A DNA stretch of 32,797 nt, taken from assembly GCA_002685935.1 (NCBI GenBank), contig NYZD01000134.1, forward strand, positions 1 to 32,797, given 5' to 3'. Positions 17,442 to 25,738 of the stretch are shown here, piece by piece; position 1 is the first letter of the stretch, and the number at the start of each line of letters is the position of its first letter. The position numbers and the translations under genes are program-made. Under the pieces are notes generated by a model. It was not told the DNA's origin. It made no database searches and was given only the letters and a program-made list of their open reading frames with translations. Origin of the DNA: Planctomycetaceae bacterium (GTDB lineage: Bacteria > Planctomycetota > Phycisphaerae > Phycisphaerales > Zrk34).

Positions 17442-19052
17442 ATGTCAACGCAACTTCGTGCGATGCAGCATGTGGCACTAGAATGGTCGTATCGATCCGG
17501 CGTGGGGCGTCCCGATCCATTTAACGAGATTGAACTTGATGTTGAAGTGACCGGCCCAAATGGCCAGACGGTTCGCGTGCCGGGGTTCTGGGGAGGCGAC
17601 GATCTGTGGCGAGTGCGGTTCGCGCCGCCGGAACCGGGAGAGTATGCGTGCCGCAGCGTTTGCAAGGACGAGCGCGACGGGGGTCTGCATGGCCAGACGT
17701 GCACGATTACGGCGGACCCATATACGGGCAGCAACGAGTTGTTGCGTCACGGACCGCTACGGGTCAGTGAGAATCGCCGTCATCTGGAACATGCGGATGG
17801 GACGCCGTTTTTCTATTTGGCGGATACGTGGTGGATGGGACTGGGGCGGCGGCTACATTGGCCGGACGAGTTTCAGAGCTTGACGACGCACCGGGTGAAT
17901 CAGGGGTACACGGCGATACAGATTGTGGGCGGGCCGTATCCGGATATGGATGCAACGGACCCGCGCGGCATGAATGAGGTGGGCTGGCCGTGGGAGAAGG
18001 ATTTCGCGCGGGTGAATCCGGCGTATTACGACATGGCGGATCTGCGCATTCAGCATCTGGTATCGCGCGGGCTGGTGCCGTGCATCGTCGGGTGCTGGGG
18101 GTACTACCTGATGGTGTTGGGCGTTGAGAAAATGAAGCGGCATTGGCGAAACCTGGTGGCGCGCTACGGTGCGTATCCAGTGATATGGTGTTTGGCCGGG
18201 GAGGGATCGATGCCGTATTACCTTTCTGAGAGTAAGGAGGCGGATGCGGCGGCGCAGAAGACGGGTTGGTGCGAGCTTGGCCAATACGTGCACCGCATCG
18301 ATCCGGTGGGGCATCCGGTGACGATCCACCCGACTTCGCGCGGACGACAGCAGGTGGACGATGACAGTGTGTTGGACCTGGAGATGCTCCAGACCGGCCA
18401 CGGGGGCGCGGCGGCTCTGGGGAATACGGTGACCTGTGTCGAGGCGGCGCGCGCGCAGGAGCCGCCCATGCCCTACTTTGACAGCGAAGTTTCCTATGAA
18501 GGGATTCTGGGCCGGTGCGGAGAGGAGATTCAGCGGTACCTGTTTTATGCGTGCGCACTGCGGGGGACGTGCGGCCACACGTACGGGGCGAATGGAATAT
18601 GGCAGTTCAGTCGGGAGGACGATCCGTACGGCGCGTCGCCTCATGGCGCCGGCTGGGGTGACACCCCGTGGCAGGAGGCGGCGCATCTGCGCGGCGGTGA
18701 GCAGGTCGGGATGGCGAAACAGTTATGGGTGAAATATCCGTGGTGGCAGATGGAGCCGTATCCGGATGCGGTGGAGCCGACGGAGGGCGAACCGGAGGAG
18801 ATGAAGCCGGTCTGTGCGGGGATCGGGGATCAGCTTCGGTTCATCTATTTTGCGACGCCGCTCGGCCCGTGGAGTGGGAAGCCGAAGGTGCGGGGGCTCG
18901 CGGTGAGTGCGACGTACCGAGTGTTGTCATTCGATCCGCGGCATGGCCGCGAGCACGCGGTGGATGACGTGGCGACCGACGCGAGTGGGGTCGCGGAGTT
19001 GCCGAGCCCGCCGTTCATTCAGGATTGGGTGTACGTGCTTGAGCGGGCGTAG
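17442..19052 (+). CDS. Apiosidase-like glycosidase (DUF5060 plus DUF4038)
   Basis: This 536-residue protein starts with a DUF5060 sandwich (ALEWSYRSG, FNEIELDVEVTGPNG, PGFWGGDDLWRVRFAPPEPGEY) and continues into a DUF4038 TIM barrel (GTPFFYLADTWWMGL). A C-terminal small sandwich ends the protein. The family contains apiosidase-like and related retaining glycosidases. The Glu pair expected for such a barrel may be Glu254 in CLAGEG and Glu349 in FDSEVSYEG. No signal peptide is visible, which is odd for a polysaccharide enzyme and suggests action on imported oligosaccharides. The ATG at 17442 has GGAG seven bases upstream; the frame extends 18 codons further without a better site. It converges on the beta-propeller gene with 32 bases between. 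Confidence 0.75.
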   Translation: MSTQLRAMQHVALEWSYRSGVGRPDPFNEIELDVEVTGPNGQTVRVPGFWGGDDLWRVRFAPPEPGEYACRSVCKDERDGGLHGQTCTITADPYTGSNELLRHGPLRVSENRRHLEHADGTPFFYLADTWWMGLGRRLHWPDEFQSLTTHRVNQGYTAIQIVGGPYPDMDATDPRGMNEVGWPWEKDFARVNPAYYDMADLRIQHLVSRGLVPCIVGCWGYYLMVLGVEKMKRHWRNLVARYGAYPVIWCLAGEGSMPYYLSESKEADAAAQKTGWCELGQYVHRIDPVGHPVTIHPTSRGRQQVDDDSVLDLEMLQTGHGGAAALGNTVTCVEAARAQEPPMPYFDSEVSYEGILGRCGEEIQRYLFYACALRGTCGHTYGANGIWQFSREDDPYGASPHGAGWGDTPWQEAAHLRGGEQVGMAKQLWVKYPWWQMEPYPDAVEPTEGEPEEMKPVCAGIGDQLRFIYFATPLGPWSGKPKVRGLAVSATYRVLSFDPRHGREHAVDDVATDASGVAELPSPPFIQDWVYVLERA

Positions 19053-19084
19053 GCTGTTTGATGTCGGCGGGTAAGCGTCGGCGG

Positions 19085-20191
19085 CTAATACTCGAGTTGG
19101 CATTCCCACAGGTAGCTTGAGCGATTGGGCGCATCGGTCTCGGCGACGAACGCGCGCTTGGGGTCGGTCAACCGAATGTCATGCACACGGAACAGTGGGA
19201 AGTCGTCAGCTGAATCCCGAATGGGCCCCAGCAGGTGAAACTTCTGGGTATCCCGATCGTAAGCGAAGACGCAACCGCCCTCGTTGTCGCCGCAGCAACC
19301 CAAGAGCAGGGAATCGTGCCAGACGATCAGGCCCGGCATGCGGGTCGAGGGAGAGGGCTTGCCGAGATAGGTGACTTCGGCGGTGCGCGGATCGAGCCGG
19401 CATAATGAGCCACCCGTGGTGCCGATATAGATGAAGCCGTCGCCGCCGTTGATCATGATGTCGACGGGTCCGGCGCCGGCGTACATCATGTTTGACTCCG
19501 CGGCCGCGTTGGGTAGGCCGTGATGGAAGTAGGTGATATCGCGCGTCGCGGGATCGTATTTGAACAGGTGGTGAGCGCCGGCATCCCAGGTGGACCAGAA
19601 ACAGCCGTTATCGTCGATGGCCGAGATGTGGGTGATGCTGCCGACGTAGTCAAAATCCTGCACTTCGCCGGTGGCGATGTGATAGACGAAGAACTTGAAG
19701 ACCGGGTAGGTCAGCCCGTAGACCAGGCCGCGCTGGTCATCGAGCGTGATGGTCTGGATGTAGTCATGTTTGACGGGTACGGCGAGTTTTTCGGGCACGG
19801 TGGCGCCGGGCGGGATGCGAAACACCGAACCACCGGGGGCGTCGCGTCGCTGGTCGAGGCTGTAGAGACAGGAAGTCGCGCCGTAGACCGTGCCGTCCGA
19901 CGCCAGTTCGAGCGAGCGGTGTACCTTGACTTCGTACGGCTCGGCGATCGGGCGGTAATCCAGATCCTCGAATCGGCCGGCGCCGGGATCGAACTTGGCC
20001 AGGACGTTGCTGTCGAAGGCGGTCATCCCGCAGAACAGTCGATCCTCCTGAGGGTGGTAGAGCAAACAGCAGAATGCGGTGTAGTTCTGGAGGCGATCAT
20101 CTTCGGCGTTCGACTCCACCGACGCGGCGTCGGATTCCATGCGGCCCTTGTAATCACGGAACACATGCCGTTTCACGGATGCAATCTTCAT
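19085..20191 (-). CDS. Beta-propeller protein of unknown function
   Basis: I do not recognise a specific family for this 368-residue protein. It has regular beta-propeller-like repeats, with about six segments ending in patterns such as LAKFDPGAGRFEDL, HLFKYDPATRDITYF, LCRLDPRTAEVTYLG and VFAYDRDTQKFHLLG. Such repeats resemble lactonase/SMP-30 or Kelch-type blades. No signal peptide is seen. It is the last gene of the araB-xylA operon, 80 bases after xylA, so a lactonase, epimerase-like or sugar-sensing role in pentose use is possible but unproven. GGAG lies about five to six bases before the ATG at 20191. Confidence 0.65.
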   Translation of the reverse strand: MKIASVKRHVFRDYKGRMESDAASVESNAEDDRLQNYTAFCCLLYHPQEDRLFCGMTAFDSNVLAKFDPGAGRFEDLDYRPIAEPYEVKVHRSLELASDGTVYGATSCLYSLDQRRDAPGGSVFRIPPGATVPEKLAVPVKHDYIQTITLDDQRGLVYGLTYPVFKFFVYHIATGEVQDFDYVGSITHISAIDDNGCFWSTWDAGAHHLFKYDPATRDITYFHHGLPNAAAESNMMYAGAGPVDIMINGGDGFIYIGTTGGSLCRLDPRTAEVTYLGKPSPSTRMPGLIVWHDSLLLGCCGDNEGGCVFAYDRDTQKFHLLGPIRDSADDFPLFRVHDIRLTDPKRAFVAETDAPNRSSYLWECQLEY

Positions 20192-20271
20192 GGCTTCTCC
20201 AATTGGCTCGCGGGCGGCCTGACTATCACGGGGCAGGCGGCATGGTGTGCTTCACACGCACACGGGACGCA

Positions 20272-21447
20272 TCACCGCACGCCCATGATCAGGTCCATCG
20301 TGAGCTGATCGAGTTTCTCATACGGCAGCGGCTGACGGGCGAGTTTGCGCCGGTCGAAAACCGTGCTGTGCAGCTTCCTGGCGTTGGTCTTGGTGAAGTT
20401 CCTGGTGAGTGTCGCGGTGGCGCGATCGTGCCGATTGATCTGGTGGACGAGAGACTGAATTGATCGATCGCGATTCCAGCGTTCGGCCTTTTCCTTGAGA
20501 ATCATGTAGGTCCGCATGCATCCGCGAGCGAAGGCTTTGACGTCGGCGTGGTTGGATTGACGGTAGGCGTGGGCATCGAAGTGGCGGGAGCCGTTGTAGC
20601 GGCTGTCCTCAAGGAGTTTGACGAGAAAGAAGGCGTGCTTGAGGTTGACGGAACCGAATCGGAAGTCCTGATCGTATCGGCCGAACTCTTGATCGTTCAG
20701 GTCGATGTGGAACAGCTTGCCGGCATCGAGGGCGGCGGCGACCTGGTGGACGAAGTTGAGGCCGGCCATGTGTTCGTGGGCGACCTCAGGGTTCACACCG
20801 ACCATCCCGGGGTGATCCAGCGTGGCAATGAAGGCGAGCATGTTGCCGGTGACAGCGTTGAAGATGTGGCCGCGCGGTTCATTGGGTTTGGCCTCGAGGG
20901 CGAAGCGGTAGCCGTATTTCTGCGACATGGAATATTCGCAGAGGAAGTTCATGGCTTCGCGTGTGCGTTTGATGGACTCGACGGGATCCTTGGTTGCGTC
21001 GGACTCCGAGCCTTCACGCCCACCCCAGAAGACGTAGATTTTCGCGCCGAACTCGGCGCCGAGGTCCATGCCGCGCATGGTCTTTTGAATGGCGTAGGCG
21101 CGGACTTTGGCGTCGTTGCTGGTGAATGCGCCGTCTTTGAAGACCGGATCGCTGAAGAGATTGGTGGTGGCCATGGGGACTTTGAGGCCGTTGTCGCGCA
21201 GGGCCTTTCTGAATTGGCGTTTGATGTCGGCGGCTTGGTTGGGGGTGGCGTCGATGGAGATCAGATCGTTGTCGTGGAAGTTGACGCCGTAGGCACCGAC
21301 TTCACCGAGCAGGTCGGCGATCTGCCAGGGCTCGATCCGGTCGCGGACGGGCTCGCCGAACGGGTCGCGCCCGGGATTGCCGACGGTCCACAGGCCGAAG
21401 GTGAATCTCATTTTGGGGTCGGGGGCGAAGGGGTCTTTCCTGGCCAT
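20272..21447 (-). CDS. xylA: Xylose isomerase, class I (short type)
   Basis: The 391-residue enzyme interconverts D-xylose and D-xylulose. Its length and N-terminus ([20 protein letters not shown]) match the class I, actinobacterial-type group. The catalytic His58 lies in FHDND, the metal ligand Glu185 in [10 protein letters not shown], and further metal ligands in [15 protein letters not shown] and HFDAHAYR. The ATG at 21447 has GGAG eight bases upstream; an upstream start adding 16 residues was rejected. It follows araB after 53 bases. The combination supplies xylulose to the kinase and xylulose 5-phosphate to the pentose phosphate pool. Confidence 0.95.
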   Translation of the reverse strand: MARKDPFAPDPKMRFTFGLWTVGNPGRDPFGEPVRDRIEPWQIADLLGEVGAYGVNFHDNDLISIDATPNQAADIKRQFRKALRDNGLKVPMATTNLFSDPVFKDGAFTSNDAKVRAYAIQKTMRGMDLGAEFGAKIYVFWGGREGSESDATKDPVESIKRTREAMNFLCEYSMSQKYGYRFALEAKPNEPRGHIFNAVTGNMLAFIATLDHPGMVGVNPEVAHEHMAGLNFVHQVAAALDAGKLFHIDLNDQEFGRYDQDFRFGSVNLKHAFFLVKLLEDSRYNGSRHFDAHAYRQSNHADVKAFARGCMRTYMILKEKAERWNRDRSIQSLVHQINRHDRATATLTRNFTKTNARKLHSTVFDRRKLARQPLPYEKLDQLTMDLIMGVR

Positions 21448-21500
21448 CGTGGATGCTCCGCTTGCGAGGTCAGTCGGCCTAACGCATTTTGACAATCATA

Positions 21501-23198
21501 TCACTGTCGCACGGTGTTGCGCAGGTTGATCAACTGCTTCATGACGGCGTGGAGATTGCCGCGGTATTCGGTGGTGCCGAAGCAGTCGTGTAGTTGGGTG
21601 TAGAGCGTGAAGAGCTGCCGGTATACGGCGGCCGCCTGCCGGTTGGGATGGTACTCCCGCGTGGCCAGGCGGGTCATTCGCTTCTGGGCGGCTTGGACGG
21701 ACTGATGGGCGCCGCCGACGACAGAGCCGAAGATCGCGGCGCCGAGAGCACAGGTTTCGGACGATCCGCTGATTTTCATGGGGCGATTGCACACGTCGGC
21801 ATAGATCTGCATGAGCAGAGGATTCTTCTCGGCGACGCCGCCGCAGTTGATGACCTGGCGGACCTTGACGCCGCCGGATTCGAACTGATTGATGATGGTG
21901 AGCGCGCCGAAAGCGGTGGCCTCGATCAAAGCACGGTAGATTTCGGGTGCGGTGGTGTGGAGGGTCTGACCAACGAGCAACCCAGCGAGCAACGGGTCGA
22001 CGAGAATACACCGATTGCCGTTGTTCCAGTCGAGGGCCAGCAGGCCGCTTTGGCCGGGCTTGAGTTTCGCAGCGGCGGCGGTGAGATTGGCGTGGGTATC
22101 GCCTTTGGCGAACGCGGGCGGCGACAGATGCCCAGCGAACCAGTTGAACAGATCGCCAACCGCAGACTGGCCGGCTTCGAGGCCGTACATGCCGGGGACG
22201 ATTGAACCGGGCACGATGCCACACAGGCCGTCGATATCATTGAGCGGGTGGCGCATGGGCGCGACCATCATGTCGCATGTACTGGTCCCGAGGACTTTGA
22301 CGAGCGCGCCGGGGCGCACACCGGCGCCGACGGCACCGGCGTGGGCGTCAATGATGCCGACGGCAACGGGAATCCGGGCGGGAAGGCCGGCCTTCTCGGC
22401 GATGTCGGCGGTGAGATGGCCGGCGGCGTGATCGGAGGTGACGGCAGCCGGGGAATACCTGTCACGATGAACGGCCAGATCGGGCGAAAGCGAGGCGAGG
22501 AATTCTCGACTGGGCACCCCCCCCCACTGCTCGTGGTACATGGCCTTGTGCCCGGCGGCGCAGGCGTTGCGGGCCATCTTGTCGGGCTGTGTGTTGCCGG
22601 TCAGATGCGCGGGGATGAAATCGCTTTGCTCGACCCATGAGTAGGCTGCCTTGAACACGTGCGGGGCAACGCGCCGGCAGTGGAGCATTTTGGACCAATA
22701 CCACTCGGATGAATAAGTGCCGCCGCACTTGGCGAGGTAGTCGGCGTCGGCGTTGGCGGCTTTTTCCGTGATCTCGGCGGCTTCGGCGTGGGCGGTGTGA
22801 TCTTTCCAAAGCCAGGCCTGTGCGTCGAGATTGTTCTGGAATCGCGGTGTGGCGCCGAGGGCGACGCCGTCCCTGTTCACCGGAATCGGCGTGGAACCGG
22901 TGGCGTCGATGCCGATGCAGACGATTCGATTGGGCGCGAAGCCGCGCTTTTTCGCGGCGGCGCGCACGGCGGCGCGAACGGATTTTTCAAAACCAACGAG
23001 GTAGTCGGTGGGGTTCTGTCGCGCGAGGTTCGGGTCCTTGTCGTCGAGCAGGATTCCGTCGACGCCGCTTGGATAGTTGAATGTGGATGACGCGATCTCC
23101 CGTCCGTCTGAGATGTCCACGATGACGGCCCGCACGCTGTTGGTGCCGTAGTCGACGCCCAGTGAGAACTGTTTGGCTGTGGCTTTGCGTTTGGCCAT
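21501..23198 (-). CDS. araB: Ribulokinase-type FGGY kinase
   Basis: The 565-residue protein matches AraB ribulokinases in length and motifs: GVDYGTNSVRAVIVD at the start, GIDATGSTPIPV, WLWKDHTAHAEA, GGTYSSEWYWSK, PVAVGIIDAHAGAVGAG, LGTSTCDMM, LLALDWNNGNR and NCGGVAEKNPL. AraB phosphorylates ribulose, and the E. coli enzyme is known to accept other 2-ketopentoses. Here it lies next to xylA instead of araA, so xylulose could be the physiological substrate. The ATG at 23198 gives the family length; an in-frame GTG at 23222 is less likely. A possible operator lies just upstream (23229-23269), between lipB and this gene. Confidence 0.92.
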   Translation of the reverse strand: MAKRKATAKQFSLGVDYGTNSVRAVIVDISDGREIASSTFNYPSGVDGILLDDKDPNLARQNPTDYLVGFEKSVRAAVRAAAKKRGFAPNRIVCIGIDATGSTPIPVNRDGVALGATPRFQNNLDAQAWLWKDHTAHAEAAEITEKAANADADYLAKCGGTYSSEWYWSKMLHCRRVAPHVFKAAYSWVEQSDFIPAHLTGNTQPDKMARNACAAGHKAMYHEQWGGVPSREFLASLSPDLAVHRDRYSPAAVTSDHAAGHLTADIAEKAGLPARIPVAVGIIDAHAGAVGAGVRPGALVKVLGTSTCDMMVAPMRHPLNDIDGLCGIVPGSIVPGMYGLEAGQSAVGDLFNWFAGHLSPPAFAKGDTHANLTAAAAKLKPGQSGLLALDWNNGNRCILVDPLLAGLLVGQTLHTTAPEIYRALIEATAFGALTIINQFESGGVKVRQVINCGGVAEKNPLLMQIYADVCNRPMKISGSSETCALGAAIFGSVVGGAHQSVQAAQKRMTRLATREYHPNRQAAAVYRQLFTLYTQLHDCFGTTEYRGNLHAVMKQLINLRNTVRQ

Positions 23199-23228
23199 GC
23201 GGATGTTCCAACGGGGCCGCACTTTGGG

Positions 23229-23269
23229 GATAGCAGTGACCTGCGTTCAGATCGTGGTCACGATAGCAG
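23229..23269. promoter_or_regulatory. Inverted and direct repeats upstream of araB, candidate operator
   Basis: GTGACC (23236-23241), a 14-bp spacer and GGTCAC (23256-23261) form a perfect inverted repeat. The sequence GATAGCAG occurs twice, at 23229-23236 and 23262-23269, exactly 33 bp apart, about three helical turns. The site lies 31 bases before the araB start and behind lipB. The repeats are visible; binding by a pentose regulator is inference. Confidence 0.4.
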
Positions 23270-23275
23270 AGCGGA

Positions 23276-23977
23276 TCAGGTTACGCACTGGGCGAGTTTG
23301 GCGCGCAAGACGTCGGAGATTGTGTGCTTGACCTGGGACATCGTTGGGCAGGATTGTGCGAGGACCTGCTGCATGCTGGTGACGGATCGGCCGGCCAGAC
23401 CGCATGGGACGATCAGGTCGAAATGGTTGAGGTTGGTGGTGACGTTCAGGGCCAGGCCGTGCATGGTGATCCAGCGTTGAATGCGGACGCCAATGGCGGC
23501 GATCTTGGCCCCGCCGCCGGTGCAAACGGGCTGGCCGGAGTCGGGCGATGTCTCGATGTCACCGCCGACCCACACCCCCACGGCGGTTCGGTCACGGTGA
23601 GCGATGATGTCGAATCGGCCCAGTGTTTGGATGATGGTGTCCTCGAGCAGTCGGACGTACGGCTTGAGGTTCAGCTTGTACGGACGTAGTGGGAGGACGG
23701 GGTAGACGACCAGTTGGCCCGGGCCGTGGTAGGTGATGTCTCCGCCACGATCGGTCCCAGCCAGGTCGACGCCGGCTTCGGCGAGTTGCGCTTCGGACAC
23801 GATCAGGTTTTGGCGCCCCTGCCGCCGGCGGCCGATGGTGACGACGGGATCGTGTTCAAGCAGGAAGACGGTGCCGGGGTTGTGGCCGGCCGCGACATCG
23901 GCATGGGCTTGGCGCTGCCGATTGAGGGCGTCGGCATAGGGGATGCGGTCCAGGTCTTCAAAGGCGGGTGAATTCAT
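23276..23977 (-). CDS. lipB: Octanoyltransferase (lipoate biosynthesis)
   Basis: The 233-residue enzyme moves octanoate from acyl carrier protein to lipoyl domains. Signatures are RGGDITYHGPGQLVVYPV, catalytic Lys158 in AKIAAIGVRI, HGLALNV and catalytic Cys192 in LIVPCGL. The ATG at 23977 has no clear ribosome site. A TATGAT hexamer sits about 40 bases upstream, overlapping the lpxA promoter on the other strand. The araB start is 77 bases downstream beyond the repeat site, so the genes may be transcribed separately. Confidence 0.96.
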   Translation of the reverse strand: MNSPAFEDLDRIPYADALNRQRQAHADVAAGHNPGTVFLLEHDPVVTIGRRRQGRQNLIVSEAQLAEAGVDLAGTDRGGDITYHGPGQLVVYPVLPLRPYKLNLKPYVRLLEDTIIQTLGRFDIIAHRDRTAVGVWVGGDIETSPDSGQPVCTGGGAKIAAIGVRIQRWITMHGLALNVTTNLNHFDLIVPCGLAGRSVTSMQQVLAQSCPTMSQVKHTISDVLRAKLAQCVT

Positions 23978-24014
23978 GGTTTAGGGGCATTGGTGGCGTT
24001 TGCCGCCGCTTCGC

Positions 24015-24022
24015 ATATCATA
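24015..24022. promoter_or_regulatory. Overlapping divergent -10 hexamers between lipB and lpxA
   Basis: The sequence ATATCATA reads as TATCAT on the plus strand (24016-24021) and TATGAT on the minus strand (24022-24017), each 5/6 to TATAAT. The plus hexamer ends seven bases before the lpxA ATG, so that transcript would be leaderless. The whole divergent gap is only 51 bp. No convincing -35 is found on either side. Confidence 0.35.
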
Positions 24023-24028
24023 CACTAC

Positions 24029-24838
24029 ATGGCGCAGATTCACGCGACCGCCATTGTAAGCGACCGGGCCGAGTTGGCAGACGATGTCGTGATCGGTCCC
24101 TGGTGCATCGTTGAGGGCTCGGTGATCATTGGTCCGGGCACGCGGCTGTTGCATCGGGTCTCGCTGCGCGGCCCGATCACGATCGGTGCGGATAATCACT
24201 TATATCCGAACGTTTGCTTGGGTTTTGCACCTCAGGATGCGAAGTTTGACCATGACCACGACGGGCCGGGCGTGGCGATCGGCGACGGGAATCTGATCCG
24301 TGAGGGCGTGACGATCCATCGTGCGACGTCGGATCAGACGCCCACGACGGTGGGCGACGAGAATTACATCATGGCCAATGCCCACATCGGACATGACGTG
24401 CAGATGGGAAGCAACTGCATGCTGGCCAACGGCGCACTGGCGGGCGGGCACGTGGAGATCGCCGATCGGGCGATCCTTGGAGGGGGTGCGGCTGCGCATC
24501 AGTTCTGTCGAATCGGACGCCTGTCAATGCTGAGCGGGTTGATGGGCATTGTGCAGGATGTGCCGCCTTTCTGCACCGGCTACAGCACACGGACGATTGG
24601 GTCATTGAACCTTATAGGGCTGCGGCGGGCGGGGTATCAGCCCCACATCGAGAATCTGCAGCTTGCGTTTAATCTTCTATTCCGAGCGGGCCTGCCAAAC
24701 GGACGGGCGATCGAGATGATCGCACAGGAATGCAATGGCGACGCGCTTTGCCGGGAGATGGCTGAATTCGTGCGGGGGACGAGACGGGGCATCACCCCCT
24801 ACGCCAGCCACAGCGACGTGCGTGCGCTGGCGGAATGA
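24029..24838 (+). CDS. lpxA: Acyl-ACP--UDP-N-acetylglucosamine O-acyltransferase
   Basis: The 269-residue protein is a left-handed beta-helix acyltransferase that starts lipid A synthesis. Hexapeptide repeats cover residues 1 to about 185. The catalytic histidine is His122 in AHIGHD, followed by HQFCRIG, and QDVPPFCTGY marks the end of the helix. NLIGLRRAG begins the C-terminal helical domain. The ATG at 24029 matches the family start; no ribosome site is visible, but a TATCAT hexamer is eight bases upstream. Its presence shows that this organism can make lipid A-type LPS. The next gene starts 21 bases downstream with a strong GGAGG. Confidence 0.94.
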   Translation: MAQIHATAIVSDRAELADDVVIGPWCIVEGSVIIGPGTRLLHRVSLRGPITIGADNHLYPNVCLGFAPQDAKFDHDHDGPGVAIGDGNLIREGVTIHRATSDQTPTTVGDENYIMANAHIGHDVQMGSNCMLANGALAGGHVEIADRAILGGGAAAHQFCRIGRLSMLSGLMGIVQDVPPFCTGYSTRTIGSLNLIGLRRAGYQPHIENLQLAFNLLFRAGLPNGRAIEMIAQECNGDALCREMAEFVRGTRRGITPYASHSDVRALAE

Positions 24839-24859
24839 ACTGCAAATCGGAGGACATGG

Positions 24860-25735
24860 ATGTCCCTGGAAATCTGCGTGCTGGGCAGCGGCTCATCCGG
24901 TAACGCGACGCTGGCGTTGGTGAACGGCTCGGCGATGCTGATTGATGCGGGGATCGGCCCACGCGCGGTGCAGAAACGGGCCAACGGGACGGGCGTGGAC
25001 GTGACCGATCTGCGGGCGATCTTGTTGACCCATCTGGACACGGACCATTTCAGGCCGACGTGGTTCACGACGGTGCTGAAGTGCGAGATCCCAATCCACT
25101 GTCATCAACGACATGTTCATGCCCTGTATCGGGCGCTGGCGGGGTCGAGGCCGAGCCGGGATGCACGATTGCTGCAGCGACATGGATTGATTCGAGCGTT
25201 CGACGACCAGCCGTTTGAATTGACGGGGTGGGATGCGGGCGCGGTGCGGGTGCACCCGCTGGCCTTGCAGCATGATCAGGCGGGCACGTACGGCTACCGA
25301 ATTGACACGGGGCGGCATCGACTGGGTTACGCGACGGACCTTGGACGGGTGACCGATCCGGTGGTCGATCATTTCACGGACATCGACATGCTGGCGATTG
25401 AATCCAATTATGACCGTCAGTTGCAGCTGGCGTCGGCCCGGCCGGAGATTCTCAAACGGCGGATCATGGGCGGGTACGGGCACCTGTCGAACGATCAGAG
25501 CTTCGATGCGGTGCGTACGATCTTCCAGCGATCGCGGCAGCCGTTGCGTCACGTGGCGTTGTTGCACCTTTCGCGAGACTGCAACCACCCGCGCATCGTG
25601 GCGGATACCTTTGGGCAGGATCCGGAGATCGCGGCGCGCGTGTGCATCACTTCCGCGACGACACGGACGGCGTGGCTGTCGGTGGAAGCGGACCGCCGAG
25701 AGACACCACGTCAGCAGCCGATGATGTTCGGCTAA
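24860..25735 (+). CDS. MBL-fold metallohydrolase (YycJ/WalJ-like) with altered metal motif
   Basis: The 291-residue protein has the YycJ-type start LGSGSSGNATL and the expected later blocks DAGIGPRAV, YATDLGRV, IESNYDRQLQ, HLSNDQS and LLHLSRDCNHP. The metal motif is HLDTDH (residues 58-63), whereas the usual motif is HxHxDH, so the second His is Asp60. Family members are single-stranded DNA exonuclease-like or phosphodiesterase-like metal enzymes. The Asp could still bind metal, or activity may have changed. GGAGG lies seven bases before the ATG at 24860. It follows lpxA by 21 bases and ends three bases before the stop of the convergent ABC exporter gene. Confidence 0.85.
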   Translation: MSLEICVLGSGSSGNATLALVNGSAMLIDAGIGPRAVQKRANGTGVDVTDLRAILLTHLDTDHFRPTWFTTVLKCEIPIHCHQRHVHALYRALAGSRPSRDARLLQRHGLIRAFDDQPFELTGWDAGAVRVHPLALQHDQAGTYGYRIDTGRHRLGYATDLGRVTDPVVDHFTDIDMLAIESNYDRQLQLASARPEILKRRIMGGYGHLSNDQSFDAVRTIFQRSRQPLRHVALLHLSRDCNHPRIVADTFGQDPEIAARVCITSATTRTAWLSVEADRRETPRQQPMMFG

Positions 25736-25738
25736 GAG

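Noticed and set aside
20243-20260. Small palindrome GTGTG-CTT-CACAC between xylA and the beta-propeller gene
   Set aside because: Only five base pairs and no T run, so too weak to call a terminator.
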